In this document: positions 54,661-64,000 of the stretch, one piece after another | Layout: each line of letters begins with the position of its first letter | How positions within the stretch are numbered: the first letter of the stretch is position 1 | Assembly (NCBI RefSeq): GCF_050003625.1 | Contig: NC_134398.1 | Location: 97,797,674 to 97,861,673 of the forward strand | Reading direction: 5' to 3' | DNA length: 64,000 bases | Origin: Haematobia irritans | Lineage: Eukaryota; Arthropoda; Insecta; Diptera; Muscidae | Position numbers and translations under genes: made by a program | The notes under the pieces: generated by a model | Told to the model about the DNA's origin: nothing | What the model saw: the letters and a program-made list of their open reading frames with translations, nothing else | Databases searched by the model: none

Positions 54661-55180
54661 ATTTTATTATACCCTCCACCATAGGATGGGGGTATATTAA
54701 CTTTGTCATTCCGTTTGTAACACATCTAAATATTGCTCTAAGACCCCATAAAGTATATACTTTCTGGATCGTGGTGAAATTCTGAGTCGATCTGAACATG
54801 TCGGTCCGTCTGTTGAAATCACGCTAACTTCCGATCGAAAGAAGCTATCGACTCGAAACTTGGCACAAGTAGTTGTTATTGATGTAGGTCGGGTGGTATT
54901 GCAAATGGGCCATATCGGTCCACTTTTACTTATAGCCCCCATATAAACGGACCCCCAAATTTGGCTTGCGGGGACTCTAATTGGTCCACATCGATCCATA
55001 ATTATGTATAACCCCCATATAAACTGATCCCCCGATTTGGCTTGCGGAACCTCTAAGAGAACCAAATTTCATCCGATCAGGTTGAAATTTGGTACATGGT
55101 GTAAGTATATGGTCTCTAACAACTATGCAAAAATTGGTCCACATCGGTTAATAATTCAGTGATTACAACCGCTATGTTCG
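54661..55180 (+). repeat. Dispersed repeat of muscoid flies
   Basis: It starts with a palindromic tataccctccaccataggat followed by gggggtata, then ttgtcattccgtttgtaaca, gaccccataaagtatat, ggcacaagtagttgttat and gcccccatataaacggaccc, with internal repeats of the last two motifs. I recognise this from memory as a high-copy sequence in calyptrate flies. No coding capacity; its mode of spread is unknown to me. Confidence 0.65.
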
Positions 55181-55324
55181 TCGTAATTAGAGGAATAGGA
55201 AAAACAATTAGGTAATATGGGGAAAATTTAAAAATTTGAAGCAGAACAAAAAGTGAAGCAGATTTTAGGAAGAAGGAGTGACGAAGTAAATTTTGTGAAA
55301 ATGAAGCAAAATACTTCGATTGAA
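55181..55324. other. Short spacer, nothing recognised
   Basis: AT-rich, with gaag/agtag words like those at 54570-54640. It could be part of the Penelope-like or CR1-like element ends. Confidence 0.3.
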
Positions 55325-55997
55325 GTAGTAGCGGCAGCACTGCGCTCTCTTGTTGTTTTTATCAACAAAGTATTGGTATTCATTAGTTTATGTTTGTGTT
55401 GTACTAGAAGAACATTGTTACATTGTTGGACGTGTTTTCAAGTTGCTCTAATTAAAATTAAAATTTCATTGTGAATATCTCGCTTAACTTGTGCTAAAAC
55501 CGGTGCTTAACGTGATCTAAAGCTTTTGCATTCTGTTCGACATATTTCGTTTGAGCTGTTTTGTGTTGAAAGCTGTATTTTTTATAAAGTTTTATAAAAC
55601 TGCAAACCATCGAAAGCAATAAAAATATTTCAGTTTTTGTTGTTGTTTCGTGGTTTCTGTAAACAAAGAGAAAAGGCGCTTTGACATGTGAGTACACAAA
55701 TTAGAAACGTCCACTGTTCTCCTTCTGTTTTGATTGATAAAAGCTCACTTCAAAAGTTTTTCTGTGGTTGTTGATCAGGCTAAGTACTAATGACTGGTTG
55801 TTGAAATAGCTAAGTACTGAATTTGCTAACCTAAACTCAACTCTGATTTTGTATATGCCTAGAAGTATACTTTGGATTTTACGTATTAAATTTCACATTT
55901 GATTTCAAGTCTGAATCATATATTTATTCATTGCGAAATTGTTAGAAATATATTTGCACCACATTCTTGTCTTTGACATATTAAGAAAATTTGAAAA

Positions 55998-56933
55998 ATG
56001 ACTTGCCCTATACCGTCGTGTCGTATCACTAAATTGGATGAACAAATGATTTCATGCTGGATTTGTTCAACAAGTTACCATTCAAAATGTGCACAATTAG
56101 CAGCACATACAATTGACAACTTACGTGAAGATAAGGGTCTGCGGTGGTGCTGTGAAAAGTGCAAACATATTGATGGCGAGTTTTTTAACTTTTTTAAAAA
56201 CTGTAGAGCCAGACTCGATGATATTTCGAGGGATTTTGATTTGATGTCAGATCGCTTTAAAAAATATAAGAATCTTCTTGATAATTCTCCAAACTTGGAC
56301 ATGGTGTTACAATCACCAACTGAAAATTCCAGAAAAAGGAAGAAATCTAAATCTAACAAGAATTAATCTAACAATGAGATTGAAACAATTTCTCCGACAC
56401 TAGTTAACGCCAATAATATTCAGGATTCAGAGACTGTTGTCATTCCTAGTAACAACGCTGAGACTGCACATTTACCTATTCCACCTATTATTATTACCCC
56501 GTCGCATTCGAATTCACTGAACACTGGAACAGTAGTGGCACCAGCTACTGTGTTAACTGATACTAATGCATTCTTTTCTCCTTTTAATACACCTATAAAT
56601 CAATCGCCTGCTGGTTCAGCTCCAAAACCTTTAAGGGTCTTACCCCCAATGAAAACCATTTTTGCTGCCCGTTTTGCTCCAGAAACAACTGAGGATGATA
56701 TTCATTTCTACATAAAATCAAAACTGAATGCAAATGTAGACATTAAGGTATCTAAACTGCAATTTGTAGAGAGGAGGAACAAGTCGTCATTCAAAATTTT
56801 CGTACCTGAGGACATTTTTGACACAGTGGTCAATCCGGAATTTTGGCCTTACAGAGCTGTGGTGCATGAATTTGGTTTTAGAGATAGAGTTGCCCGTTTA
56901 CCTGCACGTCCCGTTGAGCAATCAAAAAACTGA
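55998..56933 (+). pseudogene. CR1-like LINE ORF1 with PHD finger, one stop
   Basis: ATG 55998 opens a cysteine/histidine domain (CPIPSC, MISCWICSTSYHSKC, WCCEKC), a PHD-type zinc finger found in ORF1 of several insect LINEs. A coiled, charged stretch and a KRKKSKS basic motif follow. A TAA at 56364-56366 interrupts the frame, which then stays open to 56933. That second part includes PPMKTIFAARFAPETTEDDI and FKIFVPEDIFDTVVNPEFWP, the conserved ORF1 C-terminal domain of this group. The ORF1 product is expected to bind LINE RNA. Confidence 0.82.
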
Positions 56934-57010
56934 ATAAAACCCTGTCTGATACGAATTTTACTATAGTTTATCAGAATGTTAGGGGACTTAACACAAAATT
57001 ATGCAACCTA

Positions 57011-57942
57011 AAGGGTGATTTGTTAAGAGCTTGATAACTTTTTTTTTTAAAAAACGCATAAAATTTGCAAAATCTCATCGGTTCTTTATTTGAAACGTTA
57101 GATTGGTCCATGACATTTACTTTTTGAAGATAATTTCATTTAAATGTTGACCGCGGCTGCGTCTTAGGTGGTCCATTCGGAAAGTCCAATTTTGGGCAAC
57201 TTTTTCGAGCTTTTCGGCCGGAATAGCCCGAATTTCTTCGGAAATGTTGTCTTCCAAAGCTGGAATAGTTGCTGGCTTATTTCTGTAGACTTTAGACTTG
57301 ACGTAGCCCCACAAAAAATAGTCTAAAGGCGTCAAATCGCATGATCTTGGTGGCCAACTTACCGGTCCATTTCTTGAGATGAATTGTTCTCCGAAGTTTT
57401 CCCTCAAAATGGCCATAGAATCGCGAGCTGTGTGGCATGTAGCGCCATCTTGTTGAAACCACATGTCAACCAAGTTCAGTTCTTCCATTTTTGGCAACAA
57501 AAAGTTTGTTAGCATCGAACGATAGCGATCGCCATTCACCGTAACGTTGCGTCCAACAGCATCTTTGAAAAAATACGGTCCAATGATTCCACCAGCGTTC
57601 AAACCACACCAAACAGTGCATTTTTCGGGATGCATGGGCAGTTCTTGAACGGCTTCTGGTTGCTCTTCACTCCAAATGCGGCAATTTTGCTTATTTACGT
57701 AGCCATTCAACCAGAAATGAGCCTCATCGCTGAACAAAATTTGTCGATAAAAAAGCGGATTTTCTGCCAACTTTTCTAGGGCCCATTCACTGAAAATTCG
57801 ACGTTGTGGCAGATCGTTCGGCTATTCATGATGAAATGTCAAAGCATACTGAGCATCTTTCTCTTTGACACCATGTCTGAAATCCCACGTGATCTGTCAA
57901 ATACTAATGCATGAAAATCCTAACCTCAAAAGAATCACCCTT
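57011..57942 (-). mobile_element. Tc1/mariner-like element, internally deleted
   Basis: Ends aagggtgatt and aatcaccctt form a perfect 10-bp inverted repeat, flanked by TA (57009-57010 and 57943-57944) in the CR1-like endonuclease. It carries the C-terminal two-thirds of a transposase on the minus strand. The N-terminal DNA-binding part is missing. Confidence 0.92.
57117..57770 (-). pseudogene. Tc1/mariner-like transposase, N-terminus lost
   Basis: The frame has LFSDEAHFWLNGYVNKQNCR with the first catalytic Asp, WFQQDGATCHTA with the second, and SWPPRSCDLTPLDYFLWGYV with the third. By my count 36 residues separate the second and third Asp, so this is a D,D..D-type enzyme. Upstream codons (to about 57830) still match the family (LPQRRIFSEWALEKL-type words), but the helix-turn-helix region and start are absent from the 932-bp element. 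It could not act alone; a complete relative elsewhere may have moved it. Confidence 0.85.
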
Positions 57943-60073
57943 TATATACGGATAGCTTTGGCTTTGATTATGATTTGATTATATTTACTGAAACCTGGCT
58001 TCAAAGTAATATCTTAAATACTGAAATATTATGCGACAAGTACCAAATTTATAGATGTGACCGCACAAATGGTTTGAAGAAATCTGGTGGCGGCGTCCTA
58101 ATTGCTGTTTCTTCGAAATTTGCTTCATCAAAAATTGATATTCCAAACGAACTTCAAATTGAATATTTAGGAGTGAAAATAAGGTGCGGCCATAATTCAT
58201 TGTTTGTGACTTGCTCCTATATTCCTCCTGGTTCTTGTAACGTTGTTTATAATGCTCATTTGACTGCTATCCAATCGGTCCTATATACTGCGAGATCCTC
58301 TGATTTGATTGTATTGTCTGGTGATTTTAACATTCCATCTATTACATGGAAATATTGTGAGGAAATGAATTACTCCGTACCAATGCTAATAAATGGATAT
58401 CAATCTGAATTTGTTGAAAACTTGTTAAAAGATGGTCTTTTTCAAATTAGCAACATACAAAATTCGAAAAATAAATTACTTGATTTATTTTTTACAAATG
58501 AACTAAAAGATGTGTTTTTATCACGCGTCAATGCCGTTGTAAATCCTGAAGATGTTCATCATCCCACTGTCTGTATGAATATAAATATGTCTTTTTCGAG
58601 ATCTATGCGAAAAAAACTCGTATTGAAAACTGATAAAATATTCTCTTTTAATAGAACTGATTACGAAAAACTGAACTCATTACTATTAAATGTGGATTGG
58701 AATAAAATCTTACCAGCGAGAAATTTTGATGAATCAATAAATACATTTTATGAAACTTTGAATTCATTCATTGCCCAATCTGTTCCATTAATTCGAATAA
58801 CTTCTCTTGGAATGACAGTAAATTACGTAACTTGAAGAATAGAAAGAATAAACTTTATAAAAAGTATAAAAAATCTGGATCTACTGACTATGCAAACTAC
58901 TCAATTGCTCGTTCAGAATACAACATGTGGAATAAACAATCCTATAACAATTATTTATCGAAAATTAAAAATGAACTGAAGCTTAATCCAAAGTCATTTT
59001 ACAGATTTGTTAATTCTAAACGTCAATCAAATGTGTATCCAAGAACCCTTCACTATGGTGCTGTTGAAGGGGATGATAATGAATCTATATGTAGTTTGTT
59101 TTCAAAGTTCTTTGCAACAACTTACTGCCATAAGGATTTCAAGCAATCTGATGCGTACCCATATAAGATACAGGAATATTCGACATTCACTACTCCATTT
59201 ATTTCTCCTAATATTGTGATGAGTTATATGGAAAAGATAAAATGTTCATGTCGCCCGGGCCCTGATGGGATTTCCAGTAACATCCTCAAATATTGTGCTC
59301 ATTCTCTTTCGACTGCTCTTTCATTTCTGTTTAATGAATCTTTGCGCACAGGTCACTTTCCTACGTTGTGGAAGAATTCATTTATCATTCCGCTATTTAC
59401 AAATGGAAGCAAGTCAGATATTACGAATTATAGAGGCATTGCTAAATTAAGTGCTATCCCAAAACTGTTGGAGAAAATTATTTCTGATATTTTGAATCAT
59501 CAAGTCTCCCCTCTTCTATCGCCTAAACAACACGGCTTCCGTAAATCTTGTTCGACCATAACAAATATCTTGGAATTGACTACAATGGTTAATGAAGGCT
59601 TTAGAGATCGTTTACAGACTGATGTCATTTATACTGATTTTAGTAAGGCGTTTGAAAAAGTAAACCATTCACTTTTACTGTACAAACTGCATCGCATGGG
59701 CTTCAGTGAATTAATGGTATCCTGGGCTTCAGTGAATTAATGGTATCCAAATACTACAATTTGTAGTATTTGATAACATTATTTCAAAATCAATACATGG
59801 GCCTTCTGGTGTTCCACAAGGCAGTCATCTTGGCCCTCTATTGTTCTGCTTATTTATAAATGACCTTCCATCAGCCATTAAATTTGGTTACACTCTCATG
59901 TATGCTGACGATGTTAAAATTATAAAGGTTATTCGGAATAGTGATGACCAATCCTTACTCCAATCACTCGATTTCAACCGTCGAACGGAACGGACGTGTT
60001 TTTTAATAGCGGATAAAATCATCGTAATAAGTACCTACTACGAATTTCAAGTGTGGTGGAGTATTAGGCCACC

Positions 60074-61321
60074 ATGCAGAGAAATTCAAAGACATCCACT
60101 GGGTTGCTAACTTCAGGGCCCAGTGGACGGGTATCGACTGGAGTTATAAATTTGAGCAATGACCAAGAGTTAGGCCCAATTAGTCGACCTGTAGACGGGT
60201 CGACAGGTGGCGACAATTTGACAAGTCGGACCTTTTCCAAGGTAACGGCATCAAAAGGAGGTAATCCCTCACGAAAGAGATTCAAAGAACGCAGAAATGC
60301 TTTGTTTATCCTAAAGAAATTAGGATCAGTCGACCCAAGCACGTTGTCGGCTAAACAAAGCGATTCCTTAAAATGGGCTCAAGGAATTCTTGAGGCTGGA
60401 AAAAGGGAACGATCACCGGATGAGCTGCCATCCTCCAAAAGGGATCAACGATCGTTTGCCTCAGTTGCTAAAGACAGCCTTGTGATGGCTATCATAAATA
60501 AAGGAGCATTGGACGGTATGGTTCCAAAGCACAAATGGGGGGAAATTGAGAATGCTTTGTCTGGCGTCTACTCACAGGTGCTGGAAAAGTTTCCCGGCCC
60601 AGATCCTCGACACCAAGAGGCTGGTTGGTATCAAGGACGATTTAAGCTAGTCGCATTTGAGGACCAGAGGTCTATAGAATGTTTTAAAGCTGCTCTGATA
60701 CTAATTGGTGAAGTTTGGGAAGGAGCTGCTCTAGAGTTAGTCGAGAAGAAAGACATACCGGCTAGACCAAGAGCACATGCGTGGATACCTGCAAACCCTG
60801 TCTATTTAAAATAGATTCCTGACCCTGAATCTATTTTAAATAGACTGAAACAATGCAATCCAGATCTTCCAACAGCTGATTGGAAGGTTGGCCGTTTGGA
60901 TGAAGTGGATGGGCCAAGACGGCATGCAGTGTTTATATTGAACACTCAGTCTTTGCCACATCTAGCAAAGTCCCAGGGCCGTGTATGTTATGGCTTTCAT
61001 TATATCCAAATGAAGGTGTATAAAAACGATCAGCTAAAGGATTCAGAAATGGACAAGCCTCTGTCTGAATCAGAAGTAAGCGGATCCTCTTGCGAAGTCG
61101 AGGGGGATACCAAGACATTTGAAGACATGGAGAGATACCGTATGCGTGAGGAGGCTTCTACTGCCTCAGAACTCACCCAAGTTGAACCTATGGTTATTGC
61201 GAGAGTCACCGATATCTCTGAAGAGGACATTCTTGATGACTCGATTGAAGCGGCTGATGTGACGGTTGTTGAAAATCTCGATGGTCCTACGGATCCTCCA
61301 GATAAATCTTCATCATTGTAA
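60074..61321 (+). pseudogene. LINE ORF1 (copy F), one stop from a small insertion
   Basis: ATG 60074 opens the same ORF1 as in D and E, but here the arginine CGA (60272-60274) is intact, showing the ancestral reading. The frame reaches 60814, where an 18-base insertion (arm 60800-60818, reverse complement of 60827-60845) introduces a TAG. The insertion is a multiple of three, so the frame continues unchanged to 61321. The N-terminal polar region, basic middle and DUF4780-like domain are as in copy E. Confidence 0.9.
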
Positions 61322-64000
61322 GGCTGCATGTGCTGCCTTAAAAGTTCTCCTGATGAAAGGGGACATAGATATAGTTCTTATTCAAGAACCATATGTGAAT
61401 TAAGTACTCCGGGGTTCAAACTATTGCAGTATACTGGTAATGATGTGATCGAGCCTGTATAATTGCTAAAAACGAGCTCAACTTTTTCTGCTTCCTTCAA
61501 TGTACAATACAGACACTGTCGTTGCAAGTTTAGAAATAGCCAAATGCAAATATTGGGTATCTTCGGTCTACATGGGACATGACAGGGAGATGCCTCCATA
61601 TGCCGTTAAGACCTTAGTGGAGGAGTCTCTGAAAACAAAGACGAAACTCATTATGGGATGCGATGCGAATGCACATCATAGTATATGGGGAAGTAGTGAT
61701 ACTAATGCAAGGGGAGAGTCGCTAATAGAGTTTAATTTGCGTACTAATCTGGTAGTTTGCAACAAGGGAGATGTCCCAACCTTTGTCACTAAAAACAGGC
61801 AAGAGGTTTTGGACATCACCTTGGCCTCGCAAGAACTGAATGAAATTATATCTGAGTGGCAGGTTTTAAGTGAACACAGCTTCTCAGATCATCGCTACAT
61901 CAGTTTCAAATTTGATGTTCATATCACCAAGATCATATTTCCGCCAAATGTAAGGAAGGCTGACTGGAATAGGTATAGGAAATCGTTCAATATGATGATA
62001 CCGGAAATAACAGAGACAAATATGAGAAATGTGCAAGATATCGAACACGCAGTGGAGCGGATTACTAAGGCCTTCAACATCTCACTGAAAGCTGCATGCC
62101 CTAGAGGAAAGCCAAGGGGGAAACATCGACCACCATGGTGGTCTACGGAATTAAGTAATATGAGGAAATCCTGCAGGAAGCTCTTTAACAAGGCAAAGTC
62201 CACCAGAGCCCCTAAGGACTGGGACGCTTACAAGAAGAATCTGAGAGGATACAAGCGAGAACTGAGAAAGGCTCAGCATAACTCTTGGAATGCTTACTGC
62301 AGCAGTATTGAGAATACGTCCGAGGCTTCCAGACTACGGAAGGTTCTAGCATCCACCAACTCCGCTCCAGGTTTCATTAAAACATCGGAGGGCAATTGGA
62401 CAACGTCCAGTGAGGAGACGCTGGAGGTACTATTGGACACACATTTTCCTGGAAATCAGACGGTTGAACCATGTACTGGCGGTGCCACAGTTGCTCAGCG
62501 GTCGTTTCCTGTCGAGGAAATTGTATCGGAAACTAGAATAAGATGGGCGCTAAATAGCTTTGGACCATTCAAATCCCCTGGACCTGATGGAATTACTCCG
62601 GCGGAGTTACAAGCTGTAACTGACAAAATTATCCCCTGGTTGTCGATGATATATAAAGGATGTATCAACTTATCATATATCCCAGGAAAGTGGAGGGAAA
62701 CAAAAGTCGTTTTCATACCTAAAGCGGGAAAAGCCTCTCACTCGAGGGCGAAGGATTTCCGACCAATCAGCTTATCCTCATTCCTACTTAAGACTCTGGA
62801 GAGGATGATAGATATTTATCTTAGAACTAGCATCGATTCAAGTTTGTTCTCGAAACGACAGCATGCATACTCGAAGGGCAGGTCTACTGAGACCGCACTA
62901 CATGAACTAGTCAGCTTTATTGAAAGCTCACTATCTGTCAATGAATACACAATCGTGGCGTTTCTAGACATCGAAGGGGCGTTCAATAATGTCCATCCGA
63001 GCTCGATATTAAATGGACTGACAACTCTGAATGTTGATCCATGTATACTCAGGCTGTTAGACGAACTGCTAATGAAGAGACGTATTTCAGCCACACTAGG
63101 ACAAGCAAACATACAAAAGTATGTGAACAGAGGCACTCCCCAAGGAGGAGTTCTATCACCTCTTCTTTGGAATGTTGCTATAAATAGCCTTCTGGTTACT
63201 CTAGAAAAAGAAAGGATAAAAGTGGTGGCATACGCAGATGATGTAGCTCTGGCAGTCAGGGGAAAATTCCCATCCACAATCAGAGATATTATTCAGAGGG
63301 CCCTCTGGATGACTGAACAATGGGCGAAAGACAATGGTCTTGGGGTAAATCCTGCAAAGACAGAATTAGTCATGTACTGCAAAGATCGCAAGACTCCCAC
63401 GGTTAGGCATATTTCCTTAGGGGGTATTGAAATTCCCTTTGGTGATTGTGCAAAATACCTTGGCGTTAGTTTGGACAGGAAGCTGAACTTTAAGCTTAAT
63501 ATTGAAGAAAGGGCGAGGAAGGCAACTGTAGCTTTGTACTCGTGCAAAAAGGCAATAGGAAAAAAGTGGGGACTAAAACCAAAAATTGTGCATTGGCTAT
63601 ACACGGCAGTGGTTAGACCTATAATGCTATATGGTGTTGTAGTCTGGTGGCCGGCACTTCAGAAACCGACTGGTTTAGATAAAGTTCAGCGTATGGCGTG
63701 TTTGTGTATTTCAGGCGCATTCAGCAAGACAGGAACAAATTCCCTTAATGTCATGCTGCATCTATTGCCTTTAGACATTTTGGCCAAACAGTCAGCTGCA
63801 ACAACGGCTGTGCGGTTGCGCGAACTATCGCTGTGGTCGGAAAAAGGTTACGGTCACAGTTCTGTCCTCAAAATAATGTCAGATGTGCCTAACGTAGTGG
63901 ATTACAATTTGGCGAGTCCACTTTTCGACAAAAAGTTTGAGACTCTAATCCCCAACAGTGAGGCGTGGCGCACACAGACCCCGGGGAATAAAGAATATAT
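61278..64000 (+). pseudogene. LINE ORF2 (copy F), frame broken early, RT intact
   Basis: ORF2 starts at ATG 61278. Near 61396 19 bases are missing between two atatgt words, and single bases are missing near 61447 and 61486. Together these remove 21 bases, so the frame is lost for about 30 codons and then restored. From about 61500 the frame is open to the window end, through GCDANAHHSIWG, SDHRYISF, SPGPDGITP, FLDIEGAFNN, GTPQGGVLSP and YADDVAL (about 63228-63240). The stretch between the deletions contains a stop (TAA near 61398). With a full 3' part beyond the window, this RT would be the best preserved of the family here. Confidence 0.9.

Larger units (their letters stand above)
55325..59972 (+). 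mobile_element. CR1-like LINE with PHD-type ORF1, split and truncated
   Basis: A non-LTR element with a presumed 5' UTR (from about agtagcggcagcactgcg, 55327), ORF1 with a PHD-like zinc domain, and ORF2 with endonuclease and RT. It is interrupted by a Tc1/mariner-like element (57011-57942) and cut off in the RT by LINE F at 59973. The ORF1 pattern and RT words GVPQGSHLGPLLF and LMYADDVKI fit the CR1/Daphne/Crack side of the Jockey superfamily; the exact clade is uncertain. Confidence 0.85.
56945..59972 (+). pseudogene. CR1-like LINE ORF2: endonuclease and partial RT
   Basis: The codons for VYQNVRGLNTKL (about 56962-57000) start the APE endonuclease, which is broken by the element at 57011. 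It resumes at 57945 (IIFTETWLQSNI, SGGGVLIAV, SGDFNIPSITW) and reads to a stop at 58835. The RT continues one frame over from 58832: RPGPDGISSNIL, LWKNSFIIPLF, YRGIAKLSAIPKLLEKI, IYTDFSKAFEKVNH. A 26-base tandem duplication (59697-59722 and 59723-59748) destroys the frame. It picks up again with GVPQGSHLGPLLFC and YADDVKI (59841-59970) and ends abruptly at LINE F. Confidence 0.87.
59973..64000 (+). mobile_element. LINE with RNase H, copy F, 3' end beyond window
   Basis: Begins with the family 5' end ttcaaccgtcgaacgg inside the RT of the CR1-like LINE and continues to the window end within RNase H. It is closer to copy E than to copy A. Lesions: a templated 18-base insertion with a stop in ORF1, and three small deletions at the start of ORF2. 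Confidence 0.93.

Overview
The window reads as AT-rich, repeat-dense DNA from a dipteran, most likely a calyptrate (muscoid) fly. The evidence is the set of insect retrotransposon clades (RNase H-bearing I/LOA-like LINE, Jockey, CR1-like, copia, gypsy, env-bearing errantivirus, Penelope-like), a tRNA-derived SINE and a dispersed repeat I associate with muscoid flies, and one exon of an insect sugar transporter of the Tret1 type. No prokaryotic feature is present. The species cannot be fixed from the sequence alone.

Layout. 1-4057: 3' part of a LINE with RNase H (copy A). 4058-8450: relics, including a Jockey fragment and a MITE with 76-bp perfect inverted ends. 8451-13078: a second LINE copy (C, minus) split by a 1.5-kb TIR element (called family X here) and carrying a 476-bp tandem duplication. 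13094-15572: a LINE whose 5' part is plus and whose next 1.5 kb is inverted (D/D'). 15605-21190: an old mariner broken by a copia element with both LTRs and a TSD, and by a MITE. 21190-25930: mostly non-coding, with a possible secreted peptide on the minus strand. 25930-30432: gypsy copy 1 (plus), interrupted by a full SINE. 30433-35847: an (AT)n tract holding the only full-length LINE (copy E, about 5.03 kb). 35848-46668: gypsy copy 2 (minus), split by an LTR retrotransposon with an env gene (37255-44673). 46669-47619: a second LTR-(AT)n-LTR palindrome. 47738-47967: the sugar transporter exon, the only convincing host coding sequence. 48363-52560: MITEs and a tRNA-like relic. 52649-54648: a Penelope-like RT broken by a SINE. 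54661-59972: a muscoid repeat and a CR1-like LINE split by a Tc1/mariner-like element. 59973-64000: LINE copy F, running off the window.

The DNA is a stack of nested insertions. The two gypsy copies share the same lesions and face each other across (AT)n, so in the absence of LINE E they would form a large palindrome. The SINE borrows the 3' end of the LINE, including the (CCTAA)n tail. It is probably mobilised by that LINE, and three SINE insertions here have 11-12 bp target duplications. The most unusual find is in the env-bearing element. Two textbook C2H2 zinc fingers lie in the pol reading frame between RNase H and integrase, and the 5' leader of the same element holds about nine copies of a short motif, the last of which contains the gag start codon.
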